Source: Phocoena phocoena
Lineage: Eukaryota; Chordata; Mammalia; Artiodactyla; Phocoenidae
DNA: 64,000 nucleotides
Assembly (NCBI RefSeq): GCF_963924675.1
Contig: NC_089220.1
Span: 116,142,697-116,206,696, forward strand
Reading direction: 5' to 3'
Part shown: in pieces, positions 21,726 to 32,514 of the stretch
Numbering within the stretch: the first letter of the stretch is position 1
Layout: each line of letters opens with the position of its first letter
The notes under the pieces: generated by a model
The model's input: the letters and a program-made list of their open reading frames with translations, nothing else
Told to the model about the DNA's origin: nothing
Databases searched by the model: none
Position numbers and translations under genes: made by a program

Positions 21726-22033
21726 TCACTGAGGAAGCCTACAGCCCCCCAAATTCTGGGCAGCCATCTTTGCAATTACACAGGGGAGCCAGTTTTTAGA
21801 AAGATGTAAAGAAATCAGGCCCTTGATGCCACTGTAGAAATGTTGGATTAAACCAGCTCTAAACCGAGCCTCCTTGGAGACTTTCCAGTTACATGAGCCG
21901 ACGAATTCTCTTTATAGTTTCAGCTAGTCTGAGTGGGGATTTCTACTGCTTGGAATCAAATGTCTCCTGATCCCCTGGTAGGAATGAAGAAGACAGCACA
22001 GAGTCACATAGTCCAGTCACCTGTGGCATATAT

Positions 22034-22162
22034 ATTTTTTTTTTCTTTTTTTTTTTTTTTTAGTTGTACCACACGGATCTAAGTTCCCCAGCCAGGGATT
22101 GAACCTGGGCCACAGCAGTGAAAGCACTGAGCCCTAACCACTGGACCACCAGGGAATTCCCA
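22034..22162 (-). mobile_element. tRNA-Glu-type SINE, short old form
   Basis: The reverse strand reads a tRNA-Glu-like head only, then an A tail. Flanks are ACCTGTGGCATATAT (22019-22033) and ACCTATGGTATATTT (22163-22177). Confidence 0.85.
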
Positions 22163-22338
22163 ACCTATGGTATATTTCAAGGACAATCCTACCCACTGCC
22201 TGGAGGTATCCAGGACACTGCCCACCCACCCACTGGGCTGCCCTGCGCACAGGAGCCAGTGAGCTCTTTCTTAAGTAACAATCAGCCTAGGAGCGCCCTC
22301 CATCTGATGAGGAGACTCGGTCAAAAATAAACTCCAGG

Positions 22339-22725
22339 GACTTCCCTGGTGGTGCAGTGGTTAAGAATCTGCCTGCCAATGCAAAGGACACAGGTTCGAG
22401 CCCTGGCCCAGGAAGATCCCACATGCCGTGGAGCAACTAAGCCCATGCGCCACAACTACTGAGCCTGAGCTCTAGAGCCTGCAAGCCACAACTACTGAGC
22501 CCACGTGCCACAACTACTGAAGCCTGCGCACCTAGAGCCCGTGCTCCGCAACAAGAGAAGCTACCACAATGAGAAGCCTGCGCACCACAACGAAGAATAG
22601 CCCCCGCTCACCACAACTAGAGAAAGCCCGCACACAGCAACGAAGATCCAACAGAGCCAAAAATAAATAAATAAGTAAATAAACAAATGAATAAATAAAT
22701 TTATTTATTTATTTAAAAAAAAAGG
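22339..22725 (+). mobile_element. CHR-type SINE, first of a tandem pair
   Basis: Long older subfamily with an AAATAAATAAGT-type tail. Its target AATAAACTCCAGG is at 22326-22338 and AATAAACTTCAGG at 22726-22738. Confidence 0.92.
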
Positions 22726-22740
22726 AATAAACTTCAGGAC

Positions 22741-23077
22741 TTGGGGCTTTCCCGGTGGCGCAGTGGTTAAGAATCCGCCTGCCAATGCAGGGGACAGAGG
22801 TTCGAGCCCTGGCCCAGGAAGATCCCACATGTTGCAGAGCAACTAAGCCTGTGCGTCACAACTACTGAGCCAGCGCACTAGACCCCGTGAGCCACAACTA
22901 CTGAAGCCCGTGTGCCTAGAGTCGGAGCTCCGCAACAAGAGAAGCCACCGCAATGAGAAGCCCACGCACCACAACAAAGAGTAGCCCCCGCTCACCGCAA
23001 CTAGAGAAAGCCCGCGTGCAGCAACGAAGACCCAACGCAGCCATAAACACATAAATAATTAATTTTTTTTAAAAAAG
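22741..23077 (+). mobile_element. CHR-type SINE, second of a tandem pair
   Basis: Same subfamily and strand as its neighbour. A third copy of the target, AATGAACTCCAGG, lies at 23078-23090, so both inserted at one site. Confidence 0.92.
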
Positions 23078-23090
23078 AATGAACTCCAGG

Positions 23091-23829
23091 ACAGTCACAC
23101 AGCTGGCATTTTCTCATTTTGTTTCCCAGACAGAATGTTCAAATACTAGATTTTTAAGATCAAAACCCAACCCAGGGAGACCTTTCAGTTGAGTCCCAGC
23201 AATGAGACCAGGTTCATGCGCTCAGACTTTGATGGGTCCTACACCCTCCCTATGCCTTCAACTTCCAACTCTGTTCAGCACCTGCATGTCATGGGAAAAT
23301 CGTAAACAATTTTAAGAATCTGACAAATATGTGGTCGAGTTTCACATCTACCCCAACCAGCTGTGGGGCTCGGGGCAAATGCTCAGCTTCCTCATCTGTT
23401 CATGGAAAAATTAGCCCCAGCCCCAGTATAGTAGGAAGTAATGAAATCATAGAGAGAGAGAGAGAGATATGTATTTCCTATAATATATTATATATACATA
23501 TGTATATTATTTTTTCCTCCCTTTCTGTTCCTGCCAGTGCCCAAACTGAAACTTTCACCCTCTCAAAAGTGACGGGAAGTTGTGGTCCACCCTCACCAAG
23601 CCCTTCACAATGGGAACGTGAATTCTCTGAGGGATGCGGTTGGATTCATGAGCAGGCATGCCCGAGCCCCTCTTGGCTGTCTCAGGAGGGCTGGTCAGTG
23701 CTTACAAAGCCCTTGTTCTCTCCTCTCCCCTCATCTCTTGCATTCTGGAACTATCCTGTAGTTCTCAGAGTGGAAGTAGTACACTTTTAACTCCATCTAA
23801 AATTCTGCCTATGACCGAGAAGGTGATTA
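23091..23829. other. Intergenic with a simple repeat
   Basis: A (GA)n run at 23454-23468 leads into an AT-rich TATATA block to about 23513. The rest looks single copy; a 153-codon frame through the repeat has no recognisable product. Confidence 0.5.
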
Positions 23830-24260
23830 TATTGATTGGGATCAGATTTGGATGGATAAACAGAAAATCCAAACCACAGGCTTACACAAAATAAGAGTGG
23901 GTTTTTTCTCACATAAAGGTCAGTCCGGGGCTAGTTGGTCAGTCCTGTGGAAAACCCAGGCTCCATCTTTCTGCTCCATTCATGCCAGCACCCGCTTTGC
24001 AGCCCCCATGGCCATGTCATGGTCCAAGATGCTGTCAGAGCTCTAACCATGCTTCTGGCCAGAAAAAGGAGGAAGAACTACAGAAGACAAAAGGAGCCCT
24101 CCCTGTTGAGCCAGCTCCATGTAGGCAGCCTTCCTCGAGGTCCCACACAAGTCCAGTTACATCTCATTGGCCAGAATTTACCTGAATGATTGCACCTTGC
24201 TACAAGGAGACTGGGAAATGTAGTTTTTATCTTGATGGTAACACACCCAGATAGCAGTCT
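23830..24260. repeat. Ancient interspersed repeat (family not assigned)
   Basis: Features such as 'CATGGTCCAAGATG' and 'GGGAAATGTAGTTTTTATC' are common to a diverged mammalian repeat. It has no coding content. Confidence 0.35.
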
Positions 24261-24419
24261 TGACTGCAGTAAATTAGGCCAAGTCAGGGAAGAAGGTGAA
24301 GGAAGCCTGGTTCTTCCATCCAAGAATAAAGCTGACAATCTGACCCTGTCTGACATCTGGGTCTATTACTTAATCACTGCAGAACTTGCAGGGGGGCAGA
24401 AATGTGCCTGGAAACTCAG

Positions 24420-24475
24420 AAATCCCCAGCATCTAGCACAGTGCCTGGCACAGAATAGATGACCAGTATTTTCAT
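24420..24475 (+). repeat. MIR/L2 3'-end fragment
   Basis: AGCACAGTGCCTGGCACAGA followed by an 'ATAGATGACCAGTATT' end. Confidence 0.55.
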
Positions 24476-24984
24476 TTCTGTGGTAGACACTGTGGGGTAA
24501 TTCCATGTCTCATGATGACAGCCTCTTCTCTGGGAAAGACCCCAAAAACACAGAGATGGGTCCTGGCCACAGAGGACAATTCTACTTGAGTGTCGACTCA
24601 CCCAGACTGGACCATTCATGGTCCCTTCCAGAACCTTCCAAAGTTCATGTGAGGAAAGAGCAACAATCCTTCTCTGGTGGCCAAGCAGTGAGGAGTAAGG
24701 CCATGTTCTGTCCACCCGGAGGGAGGAAGTGAGTGAAGAGAATGAAACCAGAGCCAGAAAAACTCAGAGAAGAGCTCTAAGCACACAGGTCATGGCCAAG
24801 ACCTTGTCTCTGTTCCCAGAGCCCCGGAGGCCCAGCTACACCTCTTTCCTTCTGGTAAACCCCCAGTCTGCACCACCCAAATCAAGCTGGGTTTCTGTCA
24901 CTTGCCATCAACAACTCTGACTACCGCAATTACCTTTCCCCTTCCAATAGGGAAGAGACTTCATGTCTATAACACTTTTAATTA
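24476..24984. other. Intergenic, no gene seen
   Basis: Single-copy-looking DNA with short frames only. Confidence 0.5.
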
Positions 24985-25690
24985 TAGAATAATATTTGTC
25001 AGAATTCTTTCAGTAGCAAGCGGCAGAAATCTAGCTCAAACTGGCTTAAACAAAAATAAATAAAAATTCATTGACATAAATTGGAAAAGTCAGCATAGAA
25101 GCTGGTGATCCAGTGGTGTTTCAGGGCTCACATGCCCTCTCTCCCTGTCTCTCTCTTTTTTTTTTAATTTATTTATTTTTGTCTCTTTTGGGTCTTCGTT
25201 GCTGCGCGCGGCCTTTCTCTAGTTGCAGCGAGCTACTCTTCGTTGAGGTGTGCAGGCTTCTCGTTGCGGTGGTTTCTCTTCTTGTGGAGCATGGGCTCTA
25301 GGCATGTGGGCTTCAGTAGTTGTGGCTCGCGGGCTGTAGAGTGTAGGCTCAGTAGTTGTGGCACACGGGCTTAGTTGCTCCGCGGCATGTGGGATCTTCC
25401 CGGATCAGGGCTCGAACCAGTGTCCCCTGCATTGGCAGGCGATTCTTAACCACTGTGTCACCAGGGAAGCCCTCTCCCTGTCTCTTGATTCTCCTTTCTT
25501 CCATGTTGTCTGTGTCCTCCTGCAGCCACCTGCATATGGAAAGAAGCAGCCAAGGCAGCTGCAGACTCCATGATCCCCAGAGCTCACCCTCCTAGAGGTA
25601 GAGGGACCCCCTACTCCAACAACCACAGATCTTACAGAGGAGGTCTGATTGGCCAGTTGGGATCACATGCAGACCTCTTAGTCAATCATA
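24985..25690 (+). repeat. Ancient interspersed repeat split by a SINE
   Basis: The 'CTCAAACTGGCTTAAACAAA' opening and the 'GATTGGCCAGTTGGGATCAC' close belong to one old repeat, interrupted by the SINE at 25153-25472. The family is not assigned. Confidence 0.4.
25153..25472 (-). mobile_element. CHR-type SINE, long older subfamily
   Basis: T-rich tail at the left, head at the right. The target TCTCCCTGTCTCT occurs on both sides (about 25139-25152 and 25473-25485). Confidence 0.9.
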
Positions 25691-25859
25691 GTGAACAGGG
25701 CCATTGTACTAGGCCTGATGGGCAGGATTGTGTCACCACCCACCCCTGCAGCCAGGGACCAGCAGCCTCTGTGGTTGATGGGGCCTCAGGATGGGGAAAA
25801 GGCAGTCTCCAATTCAGGGAGGCACTGGGCAGACCACAGACACAGTAATGCTATTCTGC

Positions 25860-26195
25860 ACTGTGAAACAAGCAAAAGCTTTGGAGCCAGAGGGACGTGG
25901 GTTTAAATCCTAGGTCAACCACTGAATGAACATGTGGCCTTGGACAAGCTACTCCAGCCTTAATTTTTTCATCTTTAAAATGGGCTTAATCAGGAGTTCC
26001 CTGGTGGCCTAGTGGTTAGGATTCTGCGCTTTCACTGCCATGGCCTGGGTTCAATCCCTGGTCATGGAACTAAGATCCCACAAGCTGTGCCCGTGACCAA
26101 AAAATAAATAAATTTTTTTAAAATGGGGCTAATCATTCCTGCTCTTCGGAGTTGTTGTAAGGATTAAGTAAGATAATAAAGTACTTAGAAAATCA
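25860..26195 (+). repeat. MIR SINE, interrupted
   Basis: The MIR body (AAAGCTTTGGAGCCAGAGGG, ACATGTGGCCTTGGACAAGC) is split by a SINE at 25993-26119 and resumes GTTGTTGTAAGGATTAAGTA. Confidence 0.85.
25993..26119 (+). mobile_element. SINE with near-intact tRNA-Glu head
   Basis: Positions 25998-26069 form 72 bases matching tRNA-Glu(TTC) in length and in most positions, with the CTTTCAC anticodon loop and a GGTTCAATCCC T arm. A short AAATAAATAAAT tail follows. It is flanked by AAAATGGGCTTAATCA (25977-25992) and AAAATGGGGCTAATCA (26120-26135), so it is a retroposed element and not a tRNA gene. Confidence 0.9.
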
Positions 26196-26533
26196 TGGGT
26201 TCTTAAAGTAGCCCGCCTAACTTCATTGCGTTTGATAGCACCCTACTACCCCCTGTGATGCCATACATGAAAATTATGTGTTTCTTTCCTCATGCACAGA
26301 TCCAGGCTGTGTCAAATTGTCACTAAGTCAAACTTCACTCCCCCCTACCTTATTTCCTCCTCAGAGTGAGTTTCTTCTATGTTCTAACCCCACCCTGACT
26401 CTAACGAACAGTCTAAATGGTCTGGAGTGGGGGGTGGGAAGGACCTAGAGATGTTTGGAGAGAAATCGGCCCTGGAGACCAGTCTCGAGGTTGTGGCCTT
26501 TCTAATATTAAGGAGCACAAGGTGACTCTTAAA
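26196..26533. other. Intergenic, no gene seen
   Basis: Ordinary composition, no long frame. Confidence 0.5.
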
Positions 26534-26543
26534 ACATTTTTTT

Positions 26544-26931
26544 TTTTAGAGATTTTTTTTTATTCCATTTTTAAATTTTATTTTATTTTATTTTTTGATT
26601 TTATTTTTGACTGCATTGTGTCTTCGTTGCTGTATGCAGGCTTTCTCTAGTTGTGGAGAGCGGGGGCTACTCTCCCTCGCGGTGTGTGGGCTTCTCCTTG
26701 CAGTGGCTTCTTTTGTTGCAGAGCACTGGTTCTAGGGGTGTGAGCTTCAGTAGTTGTGGAGCGTGGGCTCAGTAGTTGTGGCTTGTGGGCTCTAGAGCGC
26801 AGGCTCAGTAGTTATGGCACAGGGGCTTAGTTGCTCTGCGGCATATGGGATCTTCCCGGACCAGGGCTCGAGCCCGTGTCTCCTGTGTTGGCAGGCGATT
26901 CTTAACCACGATGCCACCAGGGAAGTCCCAG
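26544..26931 (-). mobile_element. CHR-type SINE, long older subfamily
   Basis: T-rich tail at the left, body inverted, head at AGGGAAGTCC. Flanks ACATTTTTTT at 26534-26543 and 26932-26941. Confidence 0.88.
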
Positions 26932-26984
26932 ACATTTTTTTATTATTATTAAATTAGCACTAAATTCCTTTTGCTCTTTCTCCC

Positions 26985-27058
26985 TCCTCCTTCCTTCCTT
27001 CCTTCCTTCTTTCCTTCCTTCCTTCCTTTCTTCGTTCCTTCCTTCCCTTCTTTCTCTC
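26985..27058 (+). repeat. (TTCC)n microsatellite
   Basis: An imperfect run of TTCC units with TTTC variants. Confidence 0.95.
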
Positions 27059-27222
27059 ACCTTAGGAGGGGTCATATGGTCTTCTGAGGGTCAGGAGACC
27101 TTCCCAGGATGGAATGACATCTGTCCTCCCTACCCAGGCTGGCGATTACGTAGCCAAGGTTGATAAAGACTGAGTGCTTGTGCCCTGGAGGAGAGGGGAC
27201 CCCACCTGGGGAACTGTTTCTT

Positions 27223-27401
27223 CTCACTGTTGTGGCCTCTCCCATTGCAGAGCACAGGCTCCAGACGCGCAGGTTCAGCGGCCATGGCTCACAGGCCCAG
27301 CCGCTCCGCGGCATGTGGGATCTTCCTGGACCGGGACACAAACCCGTGTCCCCTGCATCGGCAGGCAGACTCTCAACCACTGCGCCACCAGGGAAGCCCC
27401 T
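27223..27401 (-). mobile_element. CHR-type SINE, young subfamily, lacking its 3' end and A tail
   Basis: The inverted SINE starts abruptly at CTCACTGTTGTGG, without the GCGGTACGCGG end or the poly-T seen in its sisters. Yet a perfect 16-bp repeat (27207-27222 and 27402-27417, beginning TGGGGAACTG) brackets it exactly. It is a tail-less retroposition. Confidence 0.92.
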
Positions 27402-27417
27402 TGGGGAACTGTTTCTT

Positions 27418-28009
27418 TTAGTGGATCCTGGGCTATTCCTTCTGGCCAGAGAGGGTGAAATGAAGGAAAATATGGGACAGAGTTGACAGAACTTTTGTGG
27501 TGGGAGTAAAACAGGGTGGAGGAGGGGAGAAGTTAGGACCTGGAAGCCAGGGGACCAAAGCCCTCAACAGAGAAATGTTCCCAGTTTGGGGATCCCTGCA
27601 AAGGACATCTCTGAGGGCTGGCCCCTGGTGCCACTCATCACAGTCCTCCTATGAGAACTTACTCCACAAGGGCCGAGCACCCACATGGACTTCCCATGGG
27701 GTAAGTGCAAGCCTGAGCCCTATTCTTCCCTCATCTACCTGGTGAGTCCCTCCCTGCACCCATAAGACCCCTGTAAATCCAGAGGAGCCCCCGTACCCCA
27801 ACTTGAGAGGTGAATAAGTAGCCCAGAGTATTCCCTGGCAGGTTTCGGGGAGGAGACACTACACCTCTCTCTCCCCATCACCACCACTGTCCTCTCCCTG
27901 TCCCGAGGCCTTCCTGTGTCCCATGCCTACCCCAGCAGCCTCACTGCCTCACTGACTCCTGCCTCATCCTGAGACAAAGCACAGTTTTAGGACCTCTATA
28001 AGCCCAGGC
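27418..28009. other. Intergenic, no gene seen
   Basis: GC-balanced, single-copy-looking DNA. Confidence 0.5.
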
Positions 28010-28335
28010 ATTTTTATTTTTGACAGCTGCACCCCACATCCGTGCAAACATATTAAAATATTTTAAACCTCTGTAAAATTTTTGAAAGGATATTTATAAA
28101 TTTGCTCTTGAAACCATTTGGCTAGGAGTAACTGATTTAAATTACAATTGGGGAATTCTTATAAAATGAGAAAAACCTAACCTACACATTCTTTCAAATG
28201 TAATGAAATTTTTATGAATACTAAATTTAACAATTAATGAGGTTGATATAACATTACAGTAGGATATTTGATTAAGAATTTATTGATTTCAATTTTGTGG
28301 TGTTCTTATTTTAGAGCCGGTAATTTTTTCCCAGC
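28010..28335. other. AT-rich block in a GC-rich neighbourhood
   Basis: About 325 bp rich in TAAATTT, ATATTAAAA and similar words with no poly-A tail, flanks or repeat hallmarks that I recognise. It may be conserved non-coding DNA or an old unrecognised repeat. Confidence 0.35.
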
Positions 28336-28455
28336 TGTCAAATATTCAAACGGGGCCCCTGCGGAGGCCCCAGGCCATGGGCTCCTGTTGCAGGCAACAT
28401 AGAAGTAACCTGGGCCAATACATCTTCCCTATCCTCCACCCCAAGCATACACCCC

Positions 28456-28460
<5 letters not shown>

Positions 28461-28489
<29 letters not shown>
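28461..28489 (+). repeat. (AC)n microsatellite
   Basis: About 14 perfect AC units. Confidence 0.95.
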
Positions 28490-28491
<2 letters not shown>

Positions 28492-29689
28492 AAGGACAAA
28501 CGTGACCTTGGCTAGACTGTGGAGACAGAGTCTAACTCCCAATGAGGAAGACACCAGTTAAGATCAGGGATGAAAACAGGGTGATATCATGTCATGTCAT
28601 ATGTCACATAAGAAAGGGCTTCCTTACTGCAACCAGTGGCTGGAGCTGCTAAGGGCATGGAGGCTGAAACAGGCCAAGCTTGGAGGTTGGCACAGGTGCT
28701 TCCTCCCTACCAAGGAGGGTGAGTAGATGTGGCGGGAGGCGGAGGGACCACTTGCCCTTGTTTTCACAGCCAGCCACAGACCAGTTGCCCAAACCTATAT
28801 GGGGACTACAGCCTGTGTTCAGGGCAGGTGACATCAGGACTAGTGGGCTGTGAGAGGTTTCTCTGCGGCACAAGGGCAGTGCCCTACAAAGAGGATGTGG
28901 AAAGGTTGGCAGACAGACATACAGTCAGACATACAGACAGACAGAATGGTGCAGAGAGGAGAGTAGGAAGAAGCTGGGGAGAGCAAATGGCTGAGAAGGA
29001 CCTAGAATGAGGGCAGGGAGAAAAGCGGGAATAGAGCTGGTTTGTGTGCCAGTTCTCAGGGGAAGGCAAGCAGGATCTCCCAGGATTGGGGTGGCCCTGG
29101 GACAGCAGCAGCTGGGTGTCAGGGCCAGCCCGGGCAGGGGGGGGTATGGTTATGTGGCCAGGAATGGCAGGGGCACTAGTTCCTCTGAGAGCCCTTGTGG
29201 TGTTACCAAAGCCTTCTGCAGAGACAGAGGGGTCTGGAGGGACATCTGCGCTTGGTACTCTCCAAGTACCCCAGCCTCCCTCGGAACAGGAGGGAGGGTC
29301 TGGGCTGAGGCAGCCTTCAGCCAGGTCTGCAGCAAGGGCTGAGGCAGAGAAATGCCACTTTGTCCTCTCCTGGATCTCTTTGAGGCATCCAGGTATCCAC
29401 AGTGTACCAGCCGCCTCCCTCGCCCCAGAGCTTGTCAGCGCCTCTGAAGTTAAACACTGTGCCACTAGGTGGAGCCAAAGCCCACGGCAACAGCGTGGGG
29501 CTGGGACGCTCAGCCGCCAGGCTTTAAGAGGATGGTGGGCTTGGGAGGCAGAGGACAGGGGAAGAGAGGATGAGTCTACAGCGGGGCCAGAGAGGGGACG
29601 GGACAGCAGGCTCCAGCCCAAGGTGGATTTATTTGGCTTAGAAAGCCTGACCTAGCAGTAAAGGCTAAGTCGTCCCAGAGCGGACCCCG
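28490..29689. other. GC-rich intergenic DNA, no gene seen
   Basis: Long open frames on both strands (up to 245 codons, 28884-29621 minus) arise in stop-poor sequence and show no domain. A (GACA)n run is at 28909-28945. Confidence 0.5.
29456..29476 (+). promoter_or_regulatory. CTCF-like motif
   Basis: ACTGTGCCACTAGGTGGAGCC carries the core CCACTAGGTGG, a good match to the CTCF consensus with one weak position. It is a motif match only. Confidence 0.45.
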
Positions 29690-30160
29690 GCAGCCACAAA
29701 CCCCCATTTATCAGACGAGTCTGAGGCCTGTCAAGGGGAGCCAGGACTGGGCTGAAGCCAGAGCCCGCGCCACAGCTCCCTCCCTTGCCCCGTTCCTGGA
29801 ATCCGTGCCCTGCCGGTGGAGAGGGCGCACGTGAAGAAGGTACCGCCTCCAGAAAGGGCAATCACGGGCAGCGCCCGCTTGGCCCGGGGGCCTACGACTG
29901 GCACAAGCACTTGGCTGCCAAACCCTCCACCACCCTCAGGGGTGGGACGGGGTGGGGCAAGCGGAGGCCCGGGCTTCTGCAGACGAGCGCGGGTAACCCG
30001 GCATCGGAACACGCCAAGAGCAGCTGCTGCAGGTGGAGGCGGTGGGGATCGCTGAGGTTCTCGGATTGGCTGGAGGTGAGAGGGCGGGATCAAGGGCGTG
30101 GCTGAGAGATGTAAAAACCCGGAGAACGGACCTGGCTCAGGTGTTGAGCATTCCACTGAA
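29690..30160. promoter_or_regulatory. CpG-rich block, candidate promoter
   Basis: CpG dinucleotides are dense (GCGCACGTG, GCGCCCGCTTGGCCCGGGGG, ACGAGCGCGGG) in contrast to the surroundings. GAGGGCGGG near 30077 is a GC box and CACGTG near 29828 an E-box. No known gene starts here. It could serve an unannotated non-coding transcript or a distal element. Confidence 0.4.
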
Positions 30161-30619
30161 GCCAAGGCAGGAGCTATAGAGCTGGCCGGCACCTGGGGTG
30201 AGCATCGGCCATGTTGTCCCCAAGCACAGGTGTGCTGCGGGGGACCAAGCTGAAGGCTACCAGAGGAGCCTTGTGACTTCCAGGACTCGGGGGCCCCGGG
30301 ACTCTTTCCTGCACCTCCCCTTTGTCTCACTGACCTCCCATCAGCAGAACCAGATAGATACCCAGACCTTCTCCAACCCGCCCGCCCCCTCTCACGGGAG
30401 CCATGCTCTCCCTTTACCTTCATCTTTCCCTTAAAAAAAAAAAATCTCTCCCCAGGGCCCACGGATACATCGCACTTAGCTTTGCACAGCAAAAGCGCTC
30501 AGCACAGAACGCCCTACTCTTCTGTGGTTGTCCTTTCACTCCTCACAGTGTCTGTAGAGGCGGAGGATGGAGAGGGGGGAGGGGAGGCCACATGGCCACT
30601 GGTTGCTACGAGTGCATTA
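30161..30619. other. Intergenic, no gene seen
   Basis: CpG density falls away. A run of A's at about 30433-30445 is isolated. Confidence 0.5.
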
Positions 30620-30770
30620 CTCATTCCCCACACATGCACTGACCACCTACTATGTACTAGACCCTGTGATGGGAACCAGAGATAGAGCTGTGAGCAAAAC
30701 CGACACGGACTCCGCTGTTACACAGCTTTCACACCCAACTGTAGGACGAAGAGAGAGAGAGAGAGAGAGA
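30620..30770 (-). repeat. L2 fragment, inverted, with a (GA)n run
   Basis: CACCTACTATGTACTAGACC then AGAGCTGTGAGCAAAACCGA are the reverse of the L2 3' end. A perfect GA run follows at about 30751-30769. Confidence 0.6.
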
Positions 30771-31170
30771 ATTTGAGGACGCGGACTGGTTATCCCCACC
30801 GCTGGGAATGTGGGTGGGCAGTGTTTGCCTTAACCGGTGGAGTAAGGAGGTTTGCAGAAACGTGTTGGGGGTGTCAAAGCTCATCACACTTGTAAAAACA
30901 GAAATGGTCAGTTATCATCAATATCAAGAAGATACACTGCCCCCTTGTTGTACCAGGGTATTGCTTCAAGCAAACTAATACGCAAATGCCAGTCCACAGG
31001 TGAGTTCTATTTGGGAGAAACGGGAAGAAATTAGTTGTTCGACTCTATTCAAAAATCAACCATAAAGTTTCCTTAAATGGCAGACTTCCTTTGAAATCTA
31101 AAGGGAGAAATTATCTTTCTAGACACACCAAGTTAACCACCTTGCCTTCCCTCAGAACAGTGCAGTCAGT

Positions 31171-31189
31171 GGACACTAGAGGGCAGCAG
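31171..31189 (+). promoter_or_regulatory. CTCF-like motif
   Basis: GGACACTAGAGGGCAGCAG matches the CTCF core (CACTAGAGGGCAG type) strongly, in the same orientation as the motif at 29456. It is unrelated to the SINEs here. Confidence 0.55.
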
Positions 31190-31279
31190 AGAGATGGAGA
31201 TGCCAGAGAGAAGAGCCATGGGTTAGTTCCTACCTGCCCCAGAAGGCATGGGCAGCCTAATAAAAACAGCACCAATAAT

Positions 31280-31515
31280 AGTTCACATTCATTGAGCGCG
31301 TACTCTAGGCCAGGTATCCTTCTAATTGCTTTATTAAAAAATTACCTCATTTGATCCTCCCACCAACCCTCTGAGGTAGATACATTCGTGTTAATCCCAT
31401 TCTACCGTTGAAGAAGGAGAGGTTGAGTAACTTGCCTGAGGTCACACAGCCAGTAAGGAGTAAATCCCAGATAGAAACCCTGGATAGAGCTGTAGAGCCT
31501 GCATGCCTCACACTG
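31280..31515 (-). repeat. MIR SINE, inverted
   Basis: Plus strand: CATTGAGCGCGTACTCTAGG through GAGTAACTTGCCTGAGGTCA and CACAGCCAGTAAGG, the reverse of MIR. Confidence 0.75.
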
Positions 31516-32264
31516 CAATTCTGCTTCCTGTGAAGAAGACGGACAACGAAGGAGACAGCTGAGGTCCCTAGAGACATAACCCCAGTGGGCTCTCCAAGGC
31601 CAGTTCTGGAAGCAGGCACCAGACAAGGGCTTCTAGCTAATCAAGGACCTTGGGTCATCTGTCAGGTAAGATCAGAAAGTCTGGCCCCTCCACAGGGCCA
31701 TGGGGAGGTAACACCAGCCCTCATCACCACCTGCAACTGGATCCAGCCCTCCTTTACCCCTGAGTGCCCACCTCCATGGTGTACCCTTAAACTGTTGTGG
31801 CCTCTCTGGCTGAGATGTGTGATGTTGGCTTCAACCCACCCTCCCCTCATCCCTCAGACAGCCCTGCCTGCCCCACCATCAGCCTGGCTCAGGCCTCCTC
31901 ACCGCGGTGAAGAAGGGGCCCGTCAGAAGTGGCGATGGCTGCTGACAGGTTGGGGTCCAAGGAGGATCAAGAGCACGTTGCTGGGGATCCTGTCTGGGAC
32001 CACCTTGAGAGGAGTTTCAGCCCGGAGTCCAATCTTTTCTTGGGTTTCTTCCCAATGTAACAAGCATTCATTGAGTTGCTGCTATGTGCAGGTAACTGTG
32101 CTGACTGCATGGGTTCCCAGGAGAACTTGCTGGGTGAAAGCTGTTTACCATCCCCCCTGCCCTCGGTTAGTTCCTCTCTCATAAATTAAGAGGTTGGAGA
32201 CCAGGGGTTCCTAACTCGGGACTGAAGTGTCCTCTGACATTATATGTGTGTGTGTCCGAGTACA
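31516..32264. other. Intergenic, no gene seen
   Basis: Overlapping frames on both strands, the longest 199 codons at 31585-32184, have no recognisable domain. A MIR/L2-type end, CATTGAGTTGCTGCTATGTG, lies at about 32069. Confidence 0.5.
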
Positions 32265-32276
32265 TCTTTCTAGGTC

Positions 32277-32514
32277 AGGGTTTCTCAACCTCAGCGCTAT
32301 TGATGTTTTGGCCTGGATCATTCTTTCTTGTGAGGGCCTGCCCTGTGCACTGTGAGATATTTAACAACATCCATGGCCTTTACCCACTAGATGCCAGTGG
32401 CACCCCTTTCCCAGTTGTGCTGATAAAAAAATGTCTCCAGATATTGCCAAATGTGCCCTGGGTGCCAGGGGTGGGGGGCACAAAATTGCCCCTGGTTGAG
32501 AACCACTATAAAAG
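32277..32514 (-). mobile_element. MER5-type hAT-Charlie DNA transposon remnant
   Basis: The ends CAGGGTTTCTCAACC and GGTTGAGAACCACT are inverted relatives of each other. The interior, with GATATTTAACAACATCC and CACTAGATGCCAGTGGCACC, follows MER5A. Confidence 0.85.

Noticed and set aside
22339..23077. Regular 'CACAACTACTGAG' spacing resembling a direct-repeat array
   Set aside because: It is the internal structure of CHR-type SINEs; a CRISPR array is not expected in a mammal.
25998..26069. A functional tRNA-Glu gene
   Set aside because: It is followed by a SINE tail and bracketed by target duplications inside a MIR, so it is a retroposed SINE.
28884..30492. Two long minus-strand open frames (245 and 253 codons)
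   Set aside because: They lie in GC-rich, stop-poor DNA, overlap comparably long frames on the other strand, run through simple repeats and the CpG block, and show no domain or splice-consistent structure.
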